50,749 nt of DNA from an uncultured Clostridia bacterium (GCA_947628715.1 CANRAW010000007.1:1-50749), one strand, 5' to 3'. Shown: positions 38,847 through 48,087, numbered from the stretch's first letter. Made by a program: numbers and translations. Notes: a model not told the origin generated them from the letters alone.

Positions 38847-39416
38847 ATGAAAAAACGCTTTTTGACCATGCTGATGGCAGTGATAATGCTAATTACAGTT
38901 TCATTGCCTTCGGTAGTATCTGCGGTTGCAGATGACGCTATTACGGCAGATGAAATCTGTACATCGCGTGAGAAATTGGCAGAGATGCTAAACATTCCGG
39001 CAGAAGATCTCGACAATGTGACGTTCTATACAATGGCATACAACCCAGGCACTCCTGAGATTTCTCCACTTGCTATTACTATTCCAAGTGATGGCTCTAG
39101 CGTAACGGTTGATACAGGCTGGGTAAATGGTGGAGCAACTGCTTATGGCAATCAATTTACCATAACGGGTGACCGGTTTGTATGGGCCATGTCGGTAACA
39201 GGACTGACCAATACTAGTGTTAGCATTATGGGCTCACTCTATGCCCTTGGTGGCGCAGGCTTACAGAAGACACTTTATGTAGGAGAAGATCAGACAGTAA
39301 ACAGCGGATTCATGAACGCAACACGTAATACGACGTTCCAAATCCAGTATTACTGTCCATCTGGTGTAAAAGGTGTTGTAATAAGCATCGTCGCTTGCTA
39401 TAATTCTAGCAGATAA
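38847..39416 (+). CDS. GC-richer secreted protein, family member 2
   Basis: A 189-residue exported protein homologous to the one at 19407. The signal peptide is MLMAVIMLITVSLPSVVSA. Shared blocks are TSREKLAEMLNIPAEDLDN, the V-T-V-D segment, TGDRFVWAMS, DQTVNSGFM and CPSGVKGVVISIVACY. Family unknown. Its composition is much richer in G+C than flanking DNA. It has CGG at codon 110 (39174-39176) read as Arg in the same frame; the homology continues without a shift, so this CGG is a counter-example to the frameshift rule. AGGAGG precedes ATG 38847. It has a strong terminator of its own. Confidence 0.8.
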   Translation: MKKRFLTMLMAVIMLITVSLPSVVSAVADDAITADEICTSREKLAEMLNIPAEDLDNVTFYTMAYNPGTPEISPLAITIPSDGSSVTVDTGWVNGGATAYGNQFTITGDRFVWAMSVTGLTNTSVSIMGSLYALGGAGLQKTLYVGEDQTVNSGFMNATRNTTFQIQYYCPSGVKGVVISIVACYNSSR

Positions 39417-39481
39417 GAGATTATCTCGTTCCGAAAAATTAAACATCCATAGCTAGTTTCTTATGGCACTTTCAACTTGCG

Positions 39482-39518
39482 GGGGCATTTCTTTGTAAGA
39501 AATGTCCCTTGTTTTTTT
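39482..39518 (+). terminator. Strong terminator after the 38847 secreted gene
   Basis: A 12-bp stem (one G.U), GGGGCATTTCTT / AAGAAATGTCCC with a TGT loop, followed by TTGTTTTTTT. Confidence 0.85.
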
Positions 39519-39573
39519 AATATACCTTGCTTAGATATTATGTAAAAAAATATATATGATAGGGGGATAGTAT

Positions 39574-42341
39574 ATGAGTATTACATCAAAATTAAGTTTA
39601 CAATACATAAAAGTGAATAAAAAAAGAGAATCTATAATTGCTATTGGAGTTATTATTGCTACGGTATTAATAACAACTGTATTATCAATATTCACAAGTT
39701 TTAGACAATATATGGTAAATATTGAAAGAAATGATAGAAATTGGGAGGCAGAGTTTAAAGAGATTCTATATTGTGATGCGTTAAAAATAAAAGAAGATAA
39801 AAATATAAAGGAAATATCTTTATATTATGATTATGGAGTATCAGAAAATGTTTTTACAATAGGAGATTTAAAATACAAAATACATTTAGTGGCTTATGAC
39901 CAAAATGCAATAAAAAATTCTAGTTTAAAGGTAACTGACGGTAGACTGCCTAATAATTCCAATGAAATTGCTATTTCTAGCTTTTTTAAAAGTGTCCTTA
40001 ATTATCAGGTTGGTGATATAATAGAACATGTCTTTGAAAAGCAAGTAAAAAAATACAAAGTTGTGGGTATTGTAGAAGAATTAGACGAAGACGATAGAAA
40101 CATTAATAACGAGCGACTAGGTGCAATAACATATCTTGAAAGTAGTAGTTTGCAATCAAACACAATTATTAATGTTAGAATTTTAACTAAAAAAATTAAG
40201 AACATAAAGAAAACTACAGAAGATTTAGTTAATAATTTAAGTTTAATTAAACATAGTAAGATAAGTAGCCAAGAAGAAAATAAAATAGAAGAAATAGGAG
40301 TTATTGGTGAAATACAACAATCTATACAACAAGCTATAGAGGAAGATTCTGGTAAAAAATATGATGAACTAAAAAAAGAACAAGAAAAGCAAGACAATCT
40401 TTTAATCTATAATACAAATTTGCTAAAGTATGAGTTAGTTACTGATGTTGATAGTAGTTTTGGAAAAAGTTTTTTTATAGCATTTATAATTATAATATTA
40501 GTTATTTCAATGGCAACAATAATTATTATATATACAGCATTTAAAATGGTATATATAGGACGAATAAAAGAATTTGGAGCATTGGAAAGTATTCGGTATG
40601 ACTAATAGGCAAAGATTAATTATGATTTTGAAAGAGGCTTTATTGGTAGGTACTATAGGTTTTATAATAGGGATTATTGTAGGAATAATATTTTCAATGC
40701 TAATTATCAATATAATACAAAAATATATATTGACATCAATTAATAATTCAAATTTGGGATTTTATTTTGGCGATAATATTTTTTATATGGGTGTAACTGA
40801 AAATATAAAATTACATTATGTTATGCCTGTAATGAATTTTTTTATAATTGGCGTTACTGTTTATACAATTATTTTGATATCATGTTTATTACCTATAAAA
40901 AATTTAAATAAATTGACACTCATAGAAACTATTAAGGGAAAAGAGATAAATAAAATTGATAAAAAACGTTTAAAAACATCAAAAACAATATCGAAAATAT
41001 TTGGAATATCTGGAGAAATAGCATACAAAAATATACGAAAAGAAAAATCAAATTATAAAACTATAGTAATTTCTATAACCATTAGCATTATAATATTTTT
41101 GGTAGCAGATGGATTTGCAAAAAATTTATTTTATGAAACTAATGATATGCTAAATTATAATCAGAATAGAAATTATACATACAATATAACGGATATAAAT
41201 AAATCAGAATTGGAGCAAGTAATAAATTATCTTAAAAAAGATAATTTGGTTCAAAGCTATGGAGCTTATAGAATTGGATTAATGGGAATGAGCGAAAGAG
41301 CAACTGATATATTAATACCAGCTGATAAAATTTCGGATTCAATAAAAAAATCTATTGAGAATAATGTTAATTTAACTTTTTCTTCTAATTTTTTAGAAGA
41401 TGGCAGTATGGTAATGAATAGTTGTTTTGCATATTATATATTGGGCAATGAATATGATCACATATTAAATAAAGTAGGAATAAGCTCTCTTGCAAAAAAT
41501 GAAGTAATTATATCTAATACGACGAGAAAAGAAGAATCTAAATATGGCGATTTAATAGAATACACAAAATATAATGTTCGGAGATACATTAAGATATGTT
41601 ATAAATAATGGAAATGGGTATAAGACAGTATCAGAATTTAAGATAGTGGGAATTGTCGATAATTTTGAGCCTTTAATAAATGATAATTCTCGCATAAATG
41701 TTTTATTAAGTAAAGACAGAATTAATACAGAGGATGCAGAATTGGATGAATACGGAATGTCAGCGTTGGAAAACTATAATGTATGGATAGAATCTAATAA
41801 TTCTGAAAAAATGGATATAAAAATATCAGAATATAATAACTTAATGATTTTACAAGGAAAGCCAATAATTAATGGCAAAAATAATATGGAGACTTCAGAA
41901 TATTCGTGGAAAATAGAGGAAGTAAGTAGAAGAATGCTTGTAAAAATTCCTATATATATATTTGTCGGGATGGTAACATTATTGAGTGTATTAAATATCT
42001 TCAATACAATACATAATAGTATTATTTTAAGAAAAAGAGAATTTGCAGAACTAAAATCTTTAGGAATGAGTAATGCACAATTAAATAAGATGCTATTTTT
42101 AGAATGTATTTTTTATGGAATAGACAGTATAATTTATGGCGTATTAATTAGTATGGTAATATTGTATGTTATGTATATAGCTATGGTGGATACAGAAATA
42201 TATATTTTTGATATACACTTGAAACAAATTGCAATATGTATTATTATTACTTATTTTACAATATTTTCTGCAATGTATATAGCAAAAAAGAAAGTAAGTA
42301 ATGGAAACATAATAGAAGAAATAAAAAATGAAAATATATAG
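39574..42341 (+). CDS. Large BceB/FtsX-type ABC permease 4, with two +1 frameshifts
   Basis: The joined protein is 921 residues and closely related to permease 1. The N-terminal helix is around residues 20-42 and is followed by an extracellular domain with GRLPNNSNEIAIS and a Lys/Glu-rich segment. The first FtsX region follows, then a second domain and a C-terminal FtsX region (LKSLGMSNAQLNKMLFLE), ending IIEEIKNENI. CGG breaks are at residue 341 (40594; skipping C gives LESIGMTNRQR) and residue 669 (41579; skipping C gives YNVGDTLRYVI). In the other permeases the S-I-G-M site is an ordinary Gly codon. ATG 39574 follows AGGGGGATAG. No adjacent ATPase. Confidence 0.9.
40594..40597 (+). other. 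CGGT +1 shift site 17 (permease 4 residue 341)
   Basis: ATT-CGG-T; skipping C gives E-S-I-G-M-T, a family-wide S-I/L-G-M motif. Confidence 0.87.
41579..41582 (+). other. CGGA +1 shift site 18 (permease 4 residue 669)
   Basis: GTT-CGG-A; skipping C gives N-V-G-D-T, aligned with sites 7 and 13. Confidence 0.86.
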
Positions 42342-42377
42342 TAATTGCCATTTCATAAATTTTTTACAACAAAAAAA

Positions 42378-42409
42378 CAAACCAGATAGCTTTTTTGCTA
42401 TCTGGTTTG
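42378..42409. terminator. Bidirectional terminator between permease 4 and hsp20
   Basis: A 13-bp perfect stem, CAAACCAGATAGC / GCTATCTGGTTTG with a TTTTTT loop. On the minus strand the stem is followed by TTTTTTT, so it serves hsp20 best. Confidence 0.85.
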
Positions 42410-42423
42410 CCATAGATTTTGTA

Positions 42424-42849
42424 TTAGTCACCAATTTCAATATATTTTTTCTCTGGAATAGCTTTCTTTTCTTCCTTTTTAGGAATTTCTATTCTTAATG
42501 TTCCATTTTTGAAAGATGCCTTAATGTCTGTTTCTGTTATATCGTCTCCAACATAGAAACTTCTTGAACACTCGCCGTAATATCTTTCTTTTCTTACATA
42601 TTTTCCTTCTTCTTTGTCTTCATTTTCAGAATTTGTCTTAGCTTCAACGTTTAAATATCCATCTTCAATGTGAATCTTTATATCTTCTTTTTCATATCCA
42701 GGTAAATCAACGTCAATAATATATTTGTCTTTGCTTTCCTTTATGTCTGTTTTCATTATTTTGTTTCCTTCTTCTGAGAAAAATGGATCAATTTTAAACA
42801 TATCCTCCAATAAATCAAATTCATTTTTTCTTCTAGGTATCATCATCAT
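42424..42849 (-). CDS. Small heat-shock protein Hsp20 (alpha-crystallin domain)
   Basis: A 141-residue ATP-independent holdase chaperone. The alpha-crystallin domain spans residues about 38-135, with DVDLPGYEKEDIKIHIEDGYL, RKERYYGECSRSFYVG, and the C-terminal ASFKNGTLRIEIPK. An I-X-I-like tail may be in KYIEIGD. ATG 42849 is the first of three successive ATG codons after GGAAG on its strand. A promoter with a CIRCE-like element lies 120 bp upstream, so heat-shock control by HrcA is likely. Confidence 0.93.
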   Translation of the reverse strand: MMMIPRRKNEFDLLEDMFKIDPFFSEEGNKIMKTDIKESKDKYIIDVDLPGYEKEDIKIHIEDGYLNVEAKTNSENEDKEEGKYVRKERYYGECSRSFYVGDDITETDIKASFKNGTLRIEIPKKEEKKAIPEKKYIEIGD

Positions 42850-42885
42850 ATAAATCTACTTCCTTTCTTTTTATGAGACTATACC

Positions 42886-42915
42886 ATAATGTGTATTAAA
42901 TATTATACACATTAT
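42886..42915. repeat. Inverted repeat in hsp20 leader
   Basis: ATAATGTGTA (42886-42895) and TACACATTAT (42906-42915) are perfect 10-bp inverted arms, located between the hsp20 promoter and start codon. It is a second candidate operator or an RNA hairpin. Confidence 0.55.
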
Positions 42916-42950
42916 TCTTTTGTAAAGCTCTTTTTCTCTTTACATAAGTT

Positions 42951-42992
42951 ATTATAGCACAATAATTAGCAAAGTCAATACAAGAGTGCTAA
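42951..42992 (-). promoter_or_regulatory. hsp20 promoter with CIRCE-like HrcA operator
   Basis: On the minus strand -35 TTGACT (42978-42973) and -10 TATAAT (42956-42951) are 16 bp apart. The -35 is overlapped by TTAGCAAAG-N9-GAGTGCTAA (42966-42992). The right arm matches CIRCE (TTAGCACTC-N9-GAGTGCTAA) at 9 of 9 bases and the left arm at 6 of 9, with the exact 9-bp spacer. Confidence 0.8.
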
Positions 42993-43134
42993 AATTCACA
43001 AAATGTTCACAAAATTATGCAAATATTCATGAAATTAGCAAAATTGTTTGATTATTTTCAATAATAGTATATAATAAAAGTAATATTTTATACTATAAAT
43101 AATAATATAAAAATTAAAAAGGAGATAAAATACA

Positions 43135-44721
43135 ATGAGTGTAAAACAATTTTTTCAAAAAGATATAGAAGAAATGAAAATAAATATTGATAAAGAAAAA
43201 TTGAAAATATTTTTAATAGTAGTAGTAACATCTGTAATAGTACATTTTCAGCTATATTCATTAATACTAACAGGTCCAGATACACTGATAAATAGTATGT
43301 ACCACCAAGCAAACGTATGGGAAGTAATGTTACTAAGATTTGGCTTATGTGTTGTTCAAGCATTAAAAGGGAGCATAGTTTCTCCATTATTGTCAACTCT
43401 TATTTCTAGTATATTACTGGGAATAACTGTAATTGTTGTAACAGATTTATTGCAAATAAAGAATAAATATTTTAAAATTATAACTGCTATTGTCTTTGCA
43501 GTTGCACCAAATTTTTCAGCAACTCTTACATTTTTTTATTGCTCAGACGCATACATATTAGGGATGTTACTTTCATGCTTAGCAGTGTTCTTAATAAGAA
43601 AATATGAAAATAAAAAATCAATGGTAATTTTTTCAGGCTTGCTGATTACCATGTCTATAAGTTTATATCAGACTTATTTAGCAGTTACAATGGTTTTATG
43701 TGTTGCAACATTGATAATAGATTTATTAAATAATGCAGAGAGAAAGCAAATACTAAAAAATCTTATTAGATATATCCTAATGGGAATAATTGGAATAATC
43801 GTATTTTACGGAGTTGCACATTTAATACTATATTTGGCAAAATTACCAGTAAGTAATTATAGCGGAGCAAATAAAATAGGATTAGAAACTCTAAAAAGTT
43901 TGCCTACGCTAATTCCAGAATCATACCAAAGTTTCTTTAATTATTATTTTAATGACAAAATGATACCAAACACAGTATGGCACACGAATATATTGTATAT
44001 TATAATATTTGCAGTTATGCTAATTTCAACAATAACAATTATTGTAAAAAATAAAGTATACAAAAATATTGTCAATATGATTAGTTTATTAATTTTATTT
44101 ATAATAGCGCCAATATGCTTTGGAGTAGTAGAAATAATTGCACCAGATGTAGATATTCATATTCTTATGGCTTGTGCAATGATATTTGTATTTCCAATTT
44201 TTTTCAAAATATTGGAAATGTTACCTAAGACAATTAATTCTAATGTTTTAAAAAATATAATGCTTATATGTTCAATTGGAATAATTTGGATATACATTTG
44301 GCAAGATAATGCTTCATATATTGCAATGAATACTATGCAAAATCAGGCAGTTCAAACAGCAGAAAGGATATTAACTAGAATAGAAGAGCTTGATGGCTTT
44401 AATAGTGATATGCCAATACTATTTTTAGGCGGACTTAAAGATAATAGTTATTTAAATAGAGATAATACGCCAATGGAAACTAAAAGGGTATTTGATAAAT
44501 CATGGGGATTTGTTGCTAAAGAGCCAACTGTTTGGTGGGGCAATTTGGACAGCTGGATAAAGCTATATTATGAGCATATAGGAGTTAACTTAAATCTAGT
44601 GAGCGAGTGGGTAAGCGGAGATATATTTGAGACTGAAGAATATAAAAATATGACATATTATCCAGAAAATGACAGCATAAAAATAATAAAAGACACTGTT
44701 GTTGTAAAGTTAAGTGATTAA
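43135..44721 (+). CDS. GtrII-type membrane glucosyltransferase
   Basis: A 528-residue polytopic membrane protein with about 10-12 hydrophobic segments. It resembles the GtrII/GtrIII glucosyl transferase family: an early acidic loop after the first helix (SLILTGPDTLINSM), later FCYCSDAYILGMLLSC-like composition in FYCSDAYILGMLLSC, and SISLYQTYLAVTMVL. The C-terminal ~120 residues are soluble. Such enzymes transfer glucose from a lipid carrier to surface polysaccharide. ATG 43135 follows AAGGAGATAAAATACA. No glycan biosynthesis genes are adjacent. A 14-bp-stem terminator follows. Confidence 0.78.
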   Translation: MSVKQFFQKDIEEMKINIDKEKLKIFLIVVVTSVIVHFQLYSLILTGPDTLINSMYHQANVWEVMLLRFGLCVVQALKGSIVSPLLSTLISSILLGITVIVVTDLLQIKNKYFKIITAIVFAVAPNFSATLTFFYCSDAYILGMLLSCLAVFLIRKYENKKSMVIFSGLLITMSISLYQTYLAVTMVLCVATLIIDLLNNAERKQILKNLIRYILMGIIGIIVFYGVAHLILYLAKLPVSNYSGANKIGLETLKSLPTLIPESYQSFFNYYFNDKMIPNTVWHTNILYIIIFAVMLISTITIIVKNKVYKNIVNMISLLILFIIAPICFGVVEIIAPDVDIHILMACAMIFVFPIFFKILEMLPKTINSNVLKNIMLICSIGIIWIYIWQDNASYIAMNTMQNQAVQTAERILTRIEELDGFNSDMPILFLGGLKDNSYLNRDNTPMETKRVFDKSWGFVAKEPTVWWGNLDSWIKLYYEHIGVNLNLVSEWVSGDIFETEEYKNMTYYPENDSIKIIKDTVVVKLSD

Positions 44722-44728
44722 GATTAAT

Positions 44729-44764
44729 AAAAGATTAATAAATTTTTTTATTAATCTTTTTTAA
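44729..44764 (+). terminator. Terminator after the glucosyltransferase gene
   Basis: A 14-bp perfect stem, AAAAGATTAATAAA / TTTATTAATCTTTT with a 4-nt T loop, then TT. Confidence 0.85.
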
Positions 44765-44765
44765 T

Positions 44766-44798
44766 GTCACTTACTTGTCACTTTGAGTGTAATATAAT
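44766..44798 (+). promoter_or_regulatory. Direct-repeat operator and -10 of the BceAB-RS module
   Basis: GTCACTT occurs at 44766-44772 and 44777-44783, an 11-bp period. TATAAT is at 44793-44798 and no good -35 is present, which fits activation by an OmpR-family regulator such as the one at 48152. Confidence 0.65.
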
Positions 44799-44829
44799 TA
44801 AATCATGAAAAAAGAAGGGAGAAATCTTT

Positions 44830-45503
44830 ATGGAAATATTAAGAGTAGAAAATTTGAGTAAAATCTATGGAAAAGGTACAACAGCAGTTACGGCACTTGA
44901 TAATGTTTCTTTTAGCGTAGAAAAAGGAGAATTCGTTGCGATAGTTGGTGCATCTCGGTAGTGGAAAATCAACACTTTTACATTTAATTGGAGGAGTAGA
45001 CAGACCAACGAGTGGAAAAGTATTTATAGGAGGAAAAGATATATATAAATTTGATGACGACGGTCTTGCTATTTTCAGAAGAAGACAAGTTGGCTTAATA
45101 TATCAATTTTATAACTTAATACCAATTTTAAATGTAGAAGAAAACATAACATTACCATTAAAGCTAGATAATAGAGAAGTAAACAAAGATAAGCTAAATG
45201 AAATGATAAAACTTTTAGGCTTGGAAGATAGGAGAAAACATTTGCCAAGTGAATTATCTGGAGGACAGCAACAAAGAACATCAATAGGAAGAGCTTTGAT
45301 TACAAATCCTGCAATAATTTTAGCAGACGAGCCAACTCGGAAATTTGGATTCAAAGTCTAGTGACGAAATAGTCGCATTACTTAAAAAATCAAATAAAGA
45401 TTATAAACAGACAATTATTATGATTACACATAATACTGAAATTGCCGAGATAGCAGATAGAATAATTAAAATTGAGGATGGCAAAATAGTTAAGGAGGTA
45501 TAG
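44830..45503 (+). CDS. BceA-type ABC ATPase 3, with two +1 frameshifts
   Basis: The joined protein is 223 residues. CGG breaks occur at residue 43 (44956), in Walker A, where skipping C gives [13 protein letters not shown], and at residue 170 (45338), in Walker B, where skipping C gives [12 protein letters not shown]. The signature LSGGQQQR is uninterrupted here (TCT-GGA-GGA), in contrast with ATPases 1 and 2. The Q-loop is [18 protein letters not shown] 44830 follows AAGGGAG. It is four bases from the permease start and forms a classic BceAB-type pair with the downstream two-component system. Confidence 0.93.
44956..44959 (+). other. CGGT +1 shift site 19 (ATPase 3 residue 43)
   Basis: TCT-CGG-T; skipping C gives G-A-S-G-S-G-K-S, the Walker A loop. 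The 0-frame stops at once (CGG-TAG). Confidence 0.89.
45338..45341 (+). other. CGGA +1 shift site 20 (ATPase 3 residue 170)
   Basis: ACT-CGG-A; skipping C gives D-E-P-T-G-N-L-D, directly after Walker B. Confidence 0.89.
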
Positions 45504-45506
45504 GTA

Positions 45507-48087
45507 ATGGGGATTCTTCGGCAGATTATCAATTATAAATTTAAAGTTAAATAAAAAAAGAACAATAAGTACAATAATTGGAATTATATTGTCTTGCAGT
45601 TTAATATGTGCAGTTGGGGCAATGGTTACAAGTTTTAAAGAAACACTTGTGCAAAATGCAATAAATGAATCAGGATATTATCATTTACAGTTAGAAGGAG
45701 CAGACGATAAAGAGCTTCAAACTCTAAAAAATAATAGAGATATAAAAAATATTCATACTATATATGATAATGGATATGGAATATTAGAAAATTGCCAGAA
45801 TAAAGATAAGCCTTATGTTAGCCTTTATTCTATGGACAGTGAAACTTTTGAATTCCTTAAATTTAACTTGATAGAAGGAACTTTTCCAAAAAATGAAAAT
45901 GAAGTAATTATCAGTAAGCACATTATAGAAAATGGAAAAGTAGATTTAAAGTTAAATGACAAAATAAGTTTTGACATAGGAAGTAGGCAAACTCTAGAAG
46001 GAGCAGAGTTAAAACATAGTAATCCATATAATAAAGACGAAGAAAAATTAGAAAATGTAATACATAGAGAATTTACAATTGTTGGAATAATAGAAAGACC
46101 AAGTTATGATTTTGAATCTTACAGTAGCCCAGGATACACAATAATTACGACAAATACAAACATTGGAAAACAAAATGCTTTTATTACATTAAAAAATGTT
46201 AAGGAATACCAAAGAGCCATCACAGGCATTATGGGAGCTACAGATTATGACAGTTTATGGAAAGATACAAATTGGATAACAAAGCACAAGTTTGAAAACT
46301 TTAGTATAAATAATGAATTATTAAGATGGGAAGCGTTTGCATTTAGCGACGAAACAGTTAGTATGCTTTATGCAGTTGTTGGAGTTGTTATATTTATAAT
46401 AATGTTCACAAGTGTATTTTGCATAAGAAATTCTTTTGCAATAGCAACTTCAGAAAAAATGAAAATGTATGGTATGCTTGCAAGTGTTGGCGCAACCAAA
46501 AGGCAAATAAAGAAAAATGTTATATTTGAGTGCCTTATGCTTGGAATTGTAGCAATACCTTTGGGCATAATATCAGGTATATTTGCGACATTTGTATTAA
46601 TAAAAATTGTAAATCTAATTGCTGGAGAATATATGCTAGGAAACATAGATGGAATAGTTGTAAAAGTTACAATGATGCCAGTTCTTATCTCAGTTATATT
46701 AGGAATTATAACAATATATTTATCAGCACTTTCTTCTGCAAAAAGAGCAAGCAAAGTTAGTCCTATTGAGCTATTAAGAAATTCAGAAAAAATAAAGATT
46801 AAGCCTAAAAAATTAAAGGCACCTAAAATAATATCGAAGTTATTTGGTGAAGGAGGAGAATTAGCTTATAAAAATTTAAAAAGAAGTAAGAAAAAATATA
46901 GAACAACTGTAATTTCAATATCTATAAGTATATTTATATTTATTGCAATGAACAGTTTCCTTGTAAATGCTTTTGACTTGTCTAATAATTATTATAAAGA
47001 TTATGATTATAATTTGAGGATGAACATAAGAGAGATTTCAGAGGAAGATATAGAAAAAATAGTTAATGTAGATGGCGTAAATGAAAAATATATTTCTTAT
47101 AAATGCTCAAAAGATTTGAAAATTTTTGATTTATCAAAAATAAATACAGAAGGCGGGATACTAGTAGTATCAGAAGATGCGCGTTACGACAAAGAAAAAG
47201 GTATTTCTGTAAAAACTGGAAAAGGCAAACGTGCATGTCTTGAAATTATTGGATTAGACAATGATTCATTTATAAAATATGCAAATAAAGTAGGTGTGGA
47301 TGGTAAAAAGCTAAACGATTCAGGCATTTTGTTTGACAGTCATTTGTTTTACAATAATGATAAATTAATGGAAGCGAGAAGATACACATATCAAAAAGGA
47401 GACACGATTACAGGCGAGTTTGGCGATAGTGATTTGAGTATTAAAATAGGAGCAGTAACTGATGTTGCACCTTATGGTAAGGAAAATAGCAATTATATAG
47501 ATGGATACTTAATATTAAACGCAGATAAATATAAAGATATAGAGTTTTTGCATAATGCTCTTTATATACAAGCTGATGATACATCTAAGGTAAGAGACGA
47601 ACTAGAAAAATATGATTTTGCTAAAAGCGTAACATATACCGATTATGCAGAAAGGGCAAAAGAGGACAATGCAATGAATTTAATTATAAAAATATTTTTG
47701 TATGGATTTATTGCAATTATAACTTTAATTGGAGTTACAAATATTTTTAACACGATAACTTCTAACATGGAACTTAGGCAAAAGGAATTTGCAATGTTAA
47801 AAAGTGTCGGTATGACGAGCAAAGAGTTTAACAAAATGATTAATTTAGAGACTATATTTTATTCTGTTAAGGCGTTAATATATGGAATTATATTAGGGCT
47901 ACTTGGAACGTTTGCTATATATATTGCTTTTTCTGTAAAAATAGAAAAAGGCATGTATATACCAATTAAACCTATTTTGATTTCAATTATTGCTGTGTTT
48001 ATTTTGGTGTTTACTATAATGAGGTATTCAATAGCTAAAATCAACAAGCAAAATACAATTGAAACGATAAGAAATGAAAATATTTAG
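45507..48087 (+). CDS. BceB/FtsX-type ABC permease 5, with one +1 frameshift at codon 5
   Basis: The joined protein is 859 residues. ATG 45507 follows AAGGAGG and is three bases past the ATPase stop. CGG at codon 5 (45519) breaks the frame; skipping C gives MGILGRLSIINLKLNKKRT, which matches the N terminus of the other permeases. The remainder is open to 48087: first helix (IIGIILSCSLICAVGAM), large extracellular domain, FtsX region with GMLASVGATKRQIKKNVIFE, second domain, and C-terminal FtsX with MLKSVGMTSKEFNKMINLE. It pairs with ATPase 3, and the flanking regulator and kinase suggest a peptide-antibiotic sensing and detoxification complex of the Bce type. Confidence 0.92.
45519..45522 (+). 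other. CGGC +1 shift site 21 (permease 5 codon 5)
   Basis: CTT-CGG-C; skipping C gives M-G-I-L-G-R-L-S. The 0-frame stops at AAA-TAA twelve codons later. Confidence 0.83.

Noticed and set aside
7228-45522. Treating the 13 broken genes as pseudogenes
   Set aside because: Decay would give mixed insertions, deletions, stops and codon positions. Here every break is the same codon, the same direction and at a glycine position, and both halves keep perfect motifs, including in recN, rlmN and prkC.
7228-45522. Simple reassignment of CGG to another amino acid
   Set aside because: A reassigned triplet would keep the reading frame. Here the frame changes by one base at each CGG.
7228-45522. Classic slippery-heptamer frameshifting
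   Set aside because: The codons before CGG vary widely (AAT, TTA, GGA, ATA, AAA, CTT, GTA, TCT, TTG, GCA, ATT, GTT, ACT) and allow no common re-pairing. No constant downstream stem was seen.
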